Shown in pieces: positions 1-7,801 of a stretch of 19,701 nucleotides of DNA. Both the position numbers and the translations under genes were made by a program. Under the pieces are notes generated by a model. That model made no database searches. It had not been told where the DNA came from and saw only the letters and a list, made by a program, of their open reading frames with translations. How positions within the stretch are numbered: position 1 is the stretch's first letter; each line of letters starts with the position of its first letter. This DNA comes from Peptococcaceae bacterium UBA5767 (lineage in GTDB: Bacteria; Bacillota; TC1; UBA5767), in assembly GCA_002418765.1 (NCBI GenBank), contig DIET01000012.1, positions 1,380 through 21,080 of the forward strand. Reading direction: 5' to 3'.

Positions 1-1
1 A

Positions 2-73
2 CAGAAACCTGATACCAAGGCTTGCATAGAGGATACGCTGGCACTAAGCAGTGAAGTTCAAAAGACAATCTAA
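2..73 (+). CDS. Possible C-terminal fragment of a gene entering from the left edge
   Basis: From base 2 a frame is open for 23 codons and ends in TAA at 71-73. The residues (ending LALSSEVQKTI) look like the amphipathic helical C-terminus of a soluble protein. It is too short to assign to a family, and an open run of this length can arise by chance. The 144 bases between it and the stop of the convergent MFS gene hold no clear terminator or other gene. Confidence 0.25.
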   Translation, partial: QKPDTKACIEDTLALSSEVQKTI

Positions 74-217
74 CCCATGCAGGTAAATCAGGCAGGTAGA
101 CGAAAATACTGATGCTTATGCCTCAAGCACAGCAGTTCTTCCATATCTGGATATTAGAATCATTTGACTTTTTCGTGATAGGAACAGTCTTTTAAGCTTT
201 GTAAAAACAATGGGATG

Positions 218-1483
218 CTAGCGAACATTTAGTTTGATCCGTAAAACTAAAATTAGAACAAGGCCGATTACAGTTGTTACGCCCGCAAGTAAAAATGCAG
301 GCGTAAAAGAACCAGTAGAGTCCAATAACCTAGATCCAATCAGGCTGGTAATAGCACCGAAACCAAAAGCGCTGAATACCAATCCATAGTTGATCCCTAA
401 ATATCGGGTTCCAAAGCCAGCTGCCACCACGACAGGGAAAAGAGCGAATGTGGTCGCGTAGCCTAAACCTAAAAGTAGTGTGCACACAATCAGTAGGGGA
501 AAATTGACCGCCACCCAAGGTAGCGACAGAAAAACAACGGCTTGAATTGTATAGACTGTTGTCATCACGCGCAGTGTACCAATACGGTCGGCAAAGTATC
601 CAGCGAATGGTCGTCCTAGACCATTGACCAACGCATATGCGGATATTGCAGTAGCAGCCACGGCAGGCTCCAGACCCAACTTGATCTCGCCATAAGCAGT
701 AATGAGTCCGATAGCAGTCAGACCGCCTCCGATAACCATAGCTAGTGCCAGCCAGAGAATATAGAACATGGGTGTTCTTACAAATTGGCCTGGTGTGATA
801 TCGGGAACTGGTACAATCTCAATGACGGATTGATGACCTGAGTCATTTTTTCGTTGTAAGGGTTTGTACCCTTCAGGCGGATTTTTGATAATTCGGGCAC
901 CAATCATAGCGACCGTCGCTACAAAAATAGACAAAACGAAAAATGTACCATCGACACCCCACAAATCAATCATAGTTCGCTTCAGTGGCGCAAAAACAAC
1001 TGCAGCAAGGCCAAATCCCATGACTGCAGTTGATACGGCAAAGCCAGGTCGATCAGGATACCATTTTCGAGCGGTTGGCGCAATACAAGCATAGCTGAGG
1101 CCACAGGCAACACCTACAATAAGGCCATAAGTAAAAACAAGCCAAAGTGGGCTGGGAATCCAGCGTAAAAAGCCAGCCATACCATAACCAATCAAAAACA
1201 AAGCAGCACCCATCGTGGCCACTTTTCGCGGACCAATTTTATCCTGAATTAAGCCGGCCGGAATCATGGTGATGGCAAAAACGATAATCATAATGGTGAA
1301 AGGAAGATTGGCCTGAGTTGCTGTCCATCCCCAATCCTGGATCAACGGCACAACAAAAGAACCCCAAGCATAACTCATACCACCCATTAATGAAAGTAAA
1401 AAACCTCCCAGAAGGACCATCCAACGCCGATCATCATGCTGAAGACTTGTTTCTGCGACAGTTCGTGCATCATATTTACTCAT
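218..1483 (-). CDS. MFS transporter, oxalate/formate antiporter (OFA) type
   Basis: A 421-residue polytopic membrane protein with about 12 hydrophobic segments, the normal size for the major facilitator superfamily. After the second helix it carries the MFS signature loop in the form GLIQDKIGPRKVATMGA, and after the eighth a related GYFADRIGTLRV. The N-terminal stretch WMVLLGGFLLSLMGGMSYAWG resembles the OFA family, which exchanges small carboxylates such as oxalate and formate; the real substrate cannot be read from sequence. The start is placed at the ATG at 1483 because AAGGGGTG lies just upstream. The frame runs open for 28 more codons upstream, but those are AT-rich and have no ribosome site. 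The stop is TAG. It stands alone: a decayed region lies upstream and no partner metabolic gene is present. Family call is firm, substrate is not. Confidence 0.85.
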   Translation of the reverse strand: MSKYDARTVAETSLQHDDRRWMVLLGGFLLSLMGGMSYAWGSFVVPLIQDWGWTATQANLPFTIMIIVFAITMIPAGLIQDKIGPRKVATMGAALFLIGYGMAGFLRWIPSPLWLVFTYGLIVGVACGLSYACIAPTARKWYPDRPGFAVSTAVMGFGLAAVVFAPLKRTMIDLWGVDGTFFVLSIFVATVAMIGARIIKNPPEGYKPLQRKNDSGHQSVIEIVPVPDITPGQFVRTPMFYILWLALAMVIGGGLTAIGLITAYGEIKLGLEPAVAATAISAYALVNGLGRPFAGYFADRIGTLRVMTTVYTIQAVVFLSLPWVAVNFPLLIVCTLLLGLGYATTFALFPVVVAAGFGTRYLGINYGLVFSAFGFGAITSLIGSRLLDSTGSFTPAFLLAGVTTVIGLVLILVLRIKLNVR

Positions 1484-1539
1484 TTGTACACCCCTTAATG
1501 AAAGATTATGGAAAAGAAAAAATGAAATCAAGTGATAAA

Positions 1540-1567
1540 TGAATAAGCTTATTGAGCCATACGTCAA
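1540..1567 (-). promoter_or_regulatory. Candidate promoter for the MFS gene
   Basis: On the minus strand TTGACG (1562-1567) is followed after 16 bases by TATTCA (1540-1545), about 57 bases upstream of the MFS start codon. The -35 is close to consensus and the -10 is only moderate. Inference from sequence alone. Confidence 0.3.
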
Positions 1568-1795
1568 ACAATGATGTACCCTTAAACTAGGAGATGAGCG
1601 AGTGACTAAGTCACCATGAGGATGCGACTTTGCAAATGGATAATTTTGTTTTTTATTAGTAACGTTAATTCAGTTGTTTATCGATAAAAGTTATATCATG
1701 ATGTAAATTCACAAAATAAAAAAAATGAGCCATAAGGGTTCAAACTTTGGATGAAATAGAGTTATTGAAAAACCATCAACCCAAGGAGGAATTAC

Positions 1796-1963
1796 CATAT
1801 TGTTCAGATTAATGTTACCTTAGATTCCGAATTTTTGCACGGATTTTTCACTATAAACGGAAGAGAAGAACCATTTTCCAAACTGTTGGAAAACGTTTTG
1901 TCTTTGCCATCTGACACGAAAAGATCATGCATCTATTCTTTGGTTAGGGCACTATTGTACTGA
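1796..1963 (+). pseudogene. IS256-family transposase, N-terminal remnant
   Basis: The translated frame contains INVTLDSEFLHGFF followed by NGREEPFSKLLENVL. This matches the way many IS256 (mutator) transposases begin: a short beta strand, a D-S-E-x-L-H-G-L-F motif, then a helix ending in LLExVLNQVL. A strong AAGGAGG (1782-1788) sits upstream, but the start codon is no longer in place (ATA/ATT around 1797-1801). Similarity stops near 1900, and the frame then runs through unrelated residues to a TGA at 1961-1963. None of the DDE catalytic region is present, and no terminal inverted repeats were found. This is a dead fragment, not an element able to move. Confidence 0.55.
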
Positions 1964-2095
1964 GCCATGATTCATACTCCGCAGTTTTGTCTTTGCTAGT
2001 CCATTTATTGTATCCGAGGTGTGAGTTGTTGGCTCACTTATTCTTCATACCAGTATATGGTGTCACTGTTGATTTGCCTTATTCTTCGGATCTGA

Positions 2096-2465
2096 TTTTT
2101 CTGGGGAGATTGCTTTGGCAATATAGGAACAGGGCAAAGAGGCGGGTTTCAATTTTGTCTGACATTTGTCTTAGAGGGCTTTTTACGAGATATTCATTTA
2201 GCACAGTATTGGGCCAAATCAGAATTCTTTATTACTGGCTGGTCTATACGTCCTGACCCCATTTCATTTGGTGTATAGGTCTACAGGTGTCTGGAATGAG
2301 TCGCATATTTCTGGATATGAGCTATTGGCATTGTACTTCCATGAAAAGGGATCTGTTATCAATGTACAAGTGACATATATAATTGCATTAAGCAAGAAGG
2401 TAGATCATTTTTTTGAACCGTTGAGCTATCAAATCAAATGGGAGGAAGTGAATACAATTGATTGA
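2096..2465 (+). pseudogene. Degenerate peptide-type ABC substrate-binding protein (SBP family 5) fragment
   Basis: Two frames together read like the C-terminal lobe of a family-5 solute-binding protein. Frame 2 is open from 2096 to a TAG at 2276 and contains AQYWAKSEFFITGWSIRPDP; frame 3, from about 2268, continues with YRSTGVWNESHISGYELLAL. In intact family members the order is: an aromatic-rich strand ending G-W-x-x-x-x-DP, then a Y-x-S-x-x-x-WN-x-S-x-Y/F-S-N-P-E-x-D motif. The frame change lies exactly at the join. The rest of the protein (normally over 500 residues) is missing or unrecognisable. Read by eye without a search, so the assignment is tentative. Confidence 0.4.
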
Positions 2466-3037
2466 TTTTCAATCACCTGGTTAGTGAATGTTGATGAGAG
2501 GAGCCACATGAGGTTCCTCATTTCTGTAGACCATGAAGTGCGTAAAAAATGAACAGGAGTAAAAATGGCTATAAAAATATGAGCCATTCATAGAATGTCA
2601 GTTCTTCACAAACGAATCGTTACCACCGCTGACGTACATTGGCAATAAACCTCGAGTGCTCGTTCTGCCTCGTCCTTTGAGAACCTGTTGATTTTGCTCC
2701 TTTCGGAACTCACAGAAAGTGTGAGTGTTCGGTCGCGTCCCAAATATTGTTCATTAAGCAAGAAACTTCAGATGGTTGTTCCATTCTTGGATGGATTAGT
2801 TTATACTTAAGTACACCTTTTGGATATGCTTCTCAATACAGTGCGTGTTGGGACGATGTTGTGGATGCCTTGGGAAAATTACAGATCAGAATGCCATTCA
2901 TCATAGAGGCTTTTTAGACATAGACGATTTGGTCAATTTATTTTGTCTCTAAGAGCTTTTGTCTGAAGTTTTTTTCTTTTTAGGGTCAAGTGAACAATAT
3001 ATCTATTGGGTAAATTTAAAAAAGGGAGAATACAATC

Positions 3038-4309
3038 ATGAGCAATTATAACGCAGTGTTGGCAAGGAATACGGAGAATGCTCCAAGAGGTATCGGTCCA
3101 TCTTCACAGACCGTAGCTTTCTCTCATTACAATAACCTATCAGCTCAATTGCCGATCGATCCAAAATCAGGAAAGCTGGTGGCTGGTGGTGTAAAAGAGC
3201 AGGCGGAACAGTGCTTTAAGAACATCAAAGCCATCTTGGACAGCATCAATCATGTTATGAGCGATGTGGTAAGAATTACTGTGTTCGTAAAAAACATCAA
3301 AGATGTTGATGCGGTAGACGAAGTTTATAAAGCATTTTTCTCAACTTATGTCCCTACACGGACGACAGTTGCAGTAGCTGCTTTACCAATGGATGCTTTG
3401 GTGCAGATTGAAGCACTGGTTTCAAACGGTGAGGGAACAATCCCAAATGCACCACAGTCAGGTGATCTCATAAAGCTTACAAACAACACGCCCAATGCTC
3501 CAACAAGTTCTTTATCTACCCAGACTGTGTCTTTTTCCCATTACAATAATCTTTCAGCGCAGTTACCCATTGACCCCATATCTGGTAAATTGGTATCTGG
3601 TGGCGTGAAAGAGCAGGCGGGTCAGTGTTTAAAAAATATTAAGGCTATTCTAGAAAGTATCGACGTTCCCTTTGACGATATTGTTAAAATCAATATCTTC
3701 TTAAAAAATCTTTCGGATATGGAAGCCGTCAATGATGTTTATACAACATTTTTCCCGGACTCAGCCATTGCCAGGACCGTAGCTTACGTTCCTGCTCGGA
3801 CAACAGTGGCCGTTTCAGCATTACCTATGGATGCTTTGGTCCAGATTGAAGCAGTAGTTTCACACGGAGATGGGACACCTCCACAAGCTGTGGAAGACAG
3901 GCATGGCCTTATTATAGAAGCAAACAATACGGAGAAGGCACCAAAGAGTCCTCTTGCCACACAAACCGTAGCGTTTTCGCATTACAATCATATTTCTGCT
4001 CAGCTACCTTTGGACCCAACAACGGGTGATCTGGTATCTGGCGGTGTGAAAGAGCAGGCTGGACAGTGCTTGAAAAATATCAAGGCCATTCTCGAAAGCA
4101 TCGACCACGCTATGGATGATGTGGTCAAAGTAAATATCTGTCTAAAGAATATCGCTGATATCGATGCTGTAGACGAAATTTACACTACGTTCTTCCAAGG
4201 CAGTGTTCCGGCACGAAGAATTGTGGGTGTATCAGCGTTACCCGAAGATGCGTTGGTCCAAATTGATGTCGTTGCCGGAAACGCAGAAGGAACGCCGCCC
4301 ATAGTATAG
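3038..4309 (+). CDS. Triple-domain RidA (YjgF/YER057c/UK114) protein
   Basis: A 423-residue protein made of three tandem RidA-like domains, about residues 8-134, 147-280 and 295-420. RidA proteins are normally single domains of about 130 residues that assemble as trimers with ligand sites between subunits, so this chain could fold as a one-polypeptide trimer (inference). Each repeat has the block QTVxFSHYNxxSAQLPxDP, the helix GGVKEQAxQCxKNIKAIL and a C-terminal block VPxR...ALPxDALVQI. The Arg that binds the carboxylate of imine substrates in RidA is kept in all three (R108, R254, R393). The catalytic Glu120 of E. coli RidA aligns with Gln in each repeat (Q123, Q269, Q408), so classical enamine/imine hydrolysis is not assured. 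Repeat 2 has a short insertion before its VPAR, and repeat 3 has Asp for the last Glu. Start ATG follows GGGAG. Monocistronic, with a terminator downstream. Confidence 0.88.
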   Translation: MSNYNAVLARNTENAPRGIGPSSQTVAFSHYNNLSAQLPIDPKSGKLVAGGVKEQAEQCFKNIKAILDSINHVMSDVVRITVFVKNIKDVDAVDEVYKAFFSTYVPTRTTVAVAALPMDALVQIEALVSNGEGTIPNAPQSGDLIKLTNNTPNAPTSSLSTQTVSFSHYNNLSAQLPIDPISGKLVSGGVKEQAGQCLKNIKAILESIDVPFDDIVKINIFLKNLSDMEAVNDVYTTFFPDSAIARTVAYVPARTTVAVSALPMDALVQIEAVVSHGDGTPPQAVEDRHGLIIEANNTEKAPKSPLATQTVAFSHYNHISAQLPLDPTTGDLVSGGVKEQAGQCLKNIKAILESIDHAMDDVVKVNICLKNIADIDAVDEIYTTFFQGSVPARRIVGVSALPEDALVQIDVVAGNAEGTPPIV

Positions 4310-4412
4310 TTGGTAAGCGCAGATTTTTACCGTATATTGATTCAATGTAAGCCATCTGGTCTTGGATTGTTCTTGTCCAGTGGACAGTGAAAACATAATG
4401 ATATGCTTTTTG

Positions 4413-4452
4413 GGCTTGGTTTCTCATTTAAAGAGAAACCAAGCCTTCGTAT
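4413..4452 (+). terminator. Rho-independent terminator after the triple RidA gene
   Basis: A perfect 13-bp stem, GGCTTGGTTTCTC pairing with GAGAAACCAAGCC around an ATTTAAA loop (4413-4445), is followed by a T-rich tail. It lies about 100 bases after the RidA stop codon and is the first clear terminator on that strand. Confidence 0.7.
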
Positions 4453-4715
4453 TTTGTCTGCGGCTTTCTTTAAAATCTAAATGCATTCTAGCATCTCCGG
4501 TTAATGTAGGTATCCTATTTGTTGAGATAACTCATCTCGTATCTCGAAAGTGTCTGCTACATATTTAAAAACCTGACACCCCCAAGTTGTATGATCTACT
4601 TTCACGACACAAATGAATTGCTGAATCATGAAAAGAGGTAACCAATGAGCGGATGAACATTTTGTAATAAACGACATTTTTCTAACTTGGATTATTCATT
4701 TTGGCTCAAAGATGA

Positions 4716-4760
4716 TAACAAAAAGAGGAAAGCGCACACATGGCAGCACTCTTTCCTCTC
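4716..4760 (-). terminator. Rho-independent terminator of the HerA-like gene
   Basis: On the minus strand AGAGGAAAG pairs with CTTTCCTCT (plus-strand 4724-4732 and 4751-4759), with a few further inner pairs. It is followed at once by TTTTTGTT. It sits about 47 bases past the stop codon of the HerA-like gene, the classic position for intrinsic termination. Confidence 0.75.
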
Positions 4761-4806
4761 AGTTTCATGCTGGATTCGCATCTTCAATTGAACAAATCAA
4801 ATCTCC

Positions 4807-7206
4807 TCAATGTGACGGGTCCCAAGCCAGACCGACAAAATGAACTGTAATGTCGGTACTTTTGGTAGACACTTCAATGGATTCTAGTGTTTCATCTGTC
4901 ATATCGTAAAGGTCTGTGATTATTCGTACCTGTTGCTCTAGTTCCTGCTCAATATCACCCAGCTGCTGTTCAACTGACACCAATGTCTCCTTTGCCTGTT
5001 CAATACTCTCTGAACTCTTGAAAGCTCGATTGGTACTTTTCATTGCTGTTCCTACTCTTGATATAGAGGTGGAGCTGAGAGTCTTGCTGCCAAACAGAGC
5101 CCCCAGAATTGCAGTTCCTGCAGATACTGCCGCCTCCATTTTTTTTTGGTTCGATTGTGTATTTTTTCGTTCCAATGCCTGTCTTGCCCTTCTTTGCCGA
5201 TCGACCAATGTGTTTATCTTGGATTCGTATTTCTTTTTTAGTTTTTCGATATCCTGATCACGTTTTTCATGGGCCAGATGCTGCAGGCGGATGCGAAAAT
5301 CTCGTTCAGACTCATCAACCTCCGAAACCAACTTAAGGCTGGGGCTCTTCATAAGCTTCAGTTTAAGCTCTGTCCGTATATGTTGTTTGAATCGCTTTTC
5401 CCAATCCACATAACTTTTGGTGACTCCAGCAGCTTCAGGGTATTGACCAAAACCAGCCTCATTTTCAGGTGCATCCTTTAGACTGCGCAAATCAATTTCC
5501 AACGTAACTGATTCATCCCAATTCAGCGTAATGGGGCCTTCATGAAGTGCAACCTGTAAGACATAATTTTTATTTACTGCCACATTATAGGTGACACTGC
5601 TGTAAAATACATCCGCAACGCCGATGACCGTGGGCTGGTAGAACACGGGTGTCATTCCTGATTTGACTGGAATAAATACTTGCTGAATCTGGGGTGCCAG
5701 AATCGGTACAGCATTGTTCATTTCTCCGCGAACATTGCTAGTAGTTTCGACAGTATCCACTGCAGCTGATGGAATATTCCTCACATTCAAATCGCCGTTC
5801 TTTCTCTTCGTAGGCAGCGCCCTGATCTGGTCTCCGGTTAGAGGGCCTGCCAGATACGACATAACCCAGCGTGTATTAAAGATTATGGGTGTATCGTCAT
5901 GCACACTGTGTAGGTAGAATTTTCTTTTGTCCAGACCGGCCAGAATCTGTTCGGTCTGTTTGCGGTTGAAGCTTCCTCCTGCCGCCGCTCCCTCTAATCC
6001 TGCCAGGACACGTTCCTTATCTCGTTCTGTTTGCAATCTCCCGATAAACCAAGTGCCTGCATTGGACAATGCCTTGTAGTCCAAATCCACTGGATTCTGG
6101 GTGGACAATACCAGCCCCAATCCATAAGCTCTAGCCTGTTTCAGCAGAGTCAGTAGTGGTGTCTTGGATGGAGGATTCTTGGTTGGTGGCAAGTAGCCGA
6201 ACAACTCATCCATATACAGAATAGCCCGTAGGCTTCCTGTCCCTGGTTGGGCGCGCACCCAGCTTAGTATCTCATTCAATAGCATTGACACAAAAAACAT
6301 CCGTTCTTCATCAGAAAGGTGGGCCACTGAAAAGATAGATATTCTGGGCTTTCCTGTATCATCATAGAGGAAAGCGTTGACATCCAATGAATCACCTTCC
6401 AGCCAGGACTCGAAGCTAGGTGAAGCCAAGAGATTGTTAAGGAGCATGGCCAAACCGAACCTATCCTTTGAGGGATAGAAGCTTTCTAGATCCATGATTC
6501 CAATCTTATCGAGGGGTGGATTCTGGATTAGCCTGATTAAATCAGCAAGGCCTAAGGTTTGGTCAGAATTCCATGCATGCTCAAATATATTCGCCAGCAG
6601 GATGTGTTCTCTGCTAGTGAATGAATCTCCTTCTATGCCAATCAATGAAAGCAAACTGGTCGTGGTCATCTGAATTTTATCTCTATATGCATCCTTGTCA
6701 GACTTAATGGTTTCGGGAGGTGAATGGAATGACTGGAGCACTGATACCCCTACGCCAGCAGAACTACCTGGTGTATAGACTGTGACTTCCGCTGCATTCT
6801 TAAACTTCTCGATCCTTGCTCCATCCAAGCCCCAGTTCGCTAGACCTTCTCGCCATGAATCAGCCTGACCTAGGGCATATTCATCTGGGCTGTTTCCTAT
6901 GTTAGCAGCTTCTTGTAGATTGATCCATGGTTTGAAATCAGCTGGCTCTAATTTCGGAAATGCCAATGCAAGATTGCCCAAATCTCCCTTTGGATCGATG
7001 GCAATCACGGGGATATTGTCTAGCGCGGCTTCCTCAATCATAGCAATACCCAAACCGGTCTTACCGCTACCAGTCATGCCAATGATAACCGCATGCGTAG
7101 TCAGGTCTTTGGATTTGTAGAGTACCAATTCCTCTTGCATCTGATCTTCCTTAAGATTAAATTCCTTTCCTAAGTAGAACACTCCGAGTTTCTCAAAATC
7201 CTGCAT
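4807..7206 (-). CDS. HerA/DUF87-like P-loop ATPase, standalone
   Basis: A 799-residue soluble ATPase of the FtsK/HerA superfamily. Walker A is GMTGSGKT (residues 43-50), after the conserved lead-in LVLYKSKDLTTHAVI. A nearby IDPKGDLGNL is typical of HerA/DUF87 proteins. The Walker B strand LRAILYMDELFGY lies near residue 330, a sensor-like LVLSTQNPVDLDYK follows, then TWFIGRLQTERDKERVL. The C-terminal third adds a charged coiled coil (about 610-680), a Gly/Ala-rich hydrophobic patch (AGTAILGALFGSK) and a second coiled coil. Relatives are common in bacteria as uncharacterised ATP-binding proteins; HerA itself is a DNA translocase working with the NurA nuclease. No NurA, SIR2 or nuclease partner is adjacent here, so the role is open. 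The start is the ATG at 7206, five bases after AAAGGAGG; an in-frame ATG eight codons upstream has no such site. Single-gene unit. Confidence 0.88.
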   Translation of the reverse strand: MQDFEKLGVFYLGKEFNLKEDQMQEELVLYKSKDLTTHAVIIGMTGSGKTGLGIAMIEEAALDNIPVIAIDPKGDLGNLALAFPKLEPADFKPWINLQEAANIGNSPDEYALGQADSWREGLANWGLDGARIEKFKNAAEVTVYTPGSSAGVGVSVLQSFHSPPETIKSDKDAYRDKIQMTTTSLLSLIGIEGDSFTSREHILLANIFEHAWNSDQTLGLADLIRLIQNPPLDKIGIMDLESFYPSKDRFGLAMLLNNLLASPSFESWLEGDSLDVNAFLYDDTGKPRISIFSVAHLSDEERMFFVSMLLNEILSWVRAQPGTGSLRAILYMDELFGYLPPTKNPPSKTPLLTLLKQARAYGLGLVLSTQNPVDLDYKALSNAGTWFIGRLQTERDKERVLAGLEGAAAGGSFNRKQTEQILAGLDKRKFYLHSVHDDTPIIFNTRWVMSYLAGPLTGDQIRALPTKRKNGDLNVRNIPSAAVDTVETTSNVRGEMNNAVPILAPQIQQVFIPVKSGMTPVFYQPTVIGVADVFYSSVTYNVAVNKNYVLQVALHEGPITLNWDESVTLEIDLRSLKDAPENEAGFGQYPEAAGVTKSYVDWEKRFKQHIRTELKLKLMKSPSLKLVSEVDESERDFRIRLQHLAHEKRDQDIEKLKKKYESKINTLVDRQRRARQALERKNTQSNQKKMEAAVSAGTAILGALFGSKTLSSTSISRVGTAMKSTNRAFKSSESIEQAKETLVSVEQQLGDIEQELEQQVRIITDLYDMTDETLESIEVSTKSTDITVHFVGLAWDPSH

Positions 7207-7241
7207 AGATGCCTCCTTTGGCTTCCCCAAAAAAACCCAGC

Positions 7242-7247
7242 ATTATA
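7242..7247 (-). promoter_or_regulatory. Candidate -10 element of the HerA-like gene
   Basis: A consensus TATAAT on the minus strand inside an AT-rich run, 35 bases upstream of the start codon, which would give a leader of about 30 bases. The -35 region at the right distance is poor (TATACG-like), so this is tentative. Confidence 0.35.
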
Positions 7248-7377
7248 TATATTCTAAGTTATAAACGTATATCGAAATTGATATGTTTTATTTACTATTT
7301 TATCATATGATTGGTTGGAACAGAATCAGATAATTCCTATATCAAATCAACTCACTTGGTGATTTGTGATTTGTCCA

Positions 7378-7547
7378 CAGAACCACTGGGTTAAGGATGT
7401 TGTGTGGCTTCAAGTCCTGCTGTTTTTCATCCTGAAGCAATTGAACCGAACAAAGCGGTTACAAGAGCAGACTTTGCAGGATATTTGGTCAGCCAATGTG
7501 CCTTTACAACCAAGGATACCTCTATGAAAATAAATGTAAGGATGTGA
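7378..7547 (+). pseudogene. S-layer homology (SLH) domain remnant, frameshifted
   Basis: Two frames together resemble one SLH repeat, the roughly 55-residue module that anchors proteins to the cell wall. Frame 1 gives QNHWVKDVVWLQ (7378 onward), like the SLH opening D-x-x-x-HWAxDxIxxL. Frame 3, from about 7425, gives FHPEAIEPNKAVTRADFAGY and then LVSQ, like the closing FxPxxxVTRAEFAxxLVRA. The frame changes between the two halves, and a TGA at 7545-7547 ends the reading. No start codon, ribosome site or flanking protein is left. By-eye assignment; the order and spacing of the two motifs are what make it persuasive. Confidence 0.45.
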
Positions 7548-7723
7548 GTGCAACTGGGGTTAGGACATTCAGATAAGAGGCACCCATCACCTGAGAAGAA
7601 TCCTTAACCATGTACCAAGAGTCATGAAAGTGACCACACAAATCGGCAGTGATGCGAGCTGTTATCAACGGTATGCAAATTTTCAGTGGGATTGAAGTTG
7701 ATGGATTTGTTGGGGGTGTTTAA

Positions 7724-7757
7724 AAAAGAGTGCTCTGAAAAATCAGAGCACTCTTTT
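7724..7757. terminator. Perfect 15-bp bidirectional terminator
   Basis: AAAAGAGTGCTCTGA (7724-7738) pairs perfectly with 7743-7757 around an AAAA loop. The A run on one arm and T run on the other let it act on both strands. It lies 44 bases past the stop of the Gmad2 gene on the minus strand, where the exit sequence is CTCTTTTTTA. It could also have served the dead SLH gene on the plus strand. Confidence 0.8.
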
Positions 7758-7801
7758 CGTATGGCCTTATTCAATGCGCTCGCATTTGTTCCTGGCATAG
7801 A

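Larger units (their letters stand above)
1568..3037. other. Long region without an intact gene
   Basis: About 1.5 kb with no intact gene. It contains an IS256-type transposase fragment (1796-1963) and a frameshifted SBP5-like fragment (2096-2465). A small hairpin, ACTCACA/TGTGAGT with loop GAAAG (2708-2726), lacks a T tract and is not an obvious terminator. The last 150 bases before 3038 are T-rich and presumably hold the promoter of the RidA gene, but no good -35/-10 pair could be fixed. The pattern fits an old insertion and gene-decay site. Confidence 0.6.
4310..4806. other. Intergenic region between two convergent genes
   Basis: Between the convergent RidA and HerA-like genes. It holds one terminator for each strand (4413-4452 plus, 4716-4760 minus) and roughly 270 bases between them in which no gene, repeat or known RNA was recognised. 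Open frames here are short and lack ribosome sites. Confidence 0.6.
7207..7801. other. Intergenic region with a decayed surface-protein remnant
   Basis: Lies between the start of the HerA-like gene and the stop of the Gmad2 gene. The first 100 bases are very AT-rich and likely hold the HerA-like gene's promoter. 7378-7547 reads as a broken SLH domain, and 7724-7757 is a bidirectional terminator. Nothing else was recognised. Confidence 0.55.

Noticed and set aside
1987..2256. 89-codon ATG frame in the decayed region
   Set aside because: It overlaps the SBP5-like reading in another frame, has no ribosome site and an odd composition; most likely a shadow of the remnant.
2585..2765. Minus-strand frame of about 59 codons with protein-like composition (contains RALEVYCQCTSAVVTIRL)
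   Set aside because: No start site, no recognisable family, and a length within chance for a 1.5-kb gap.
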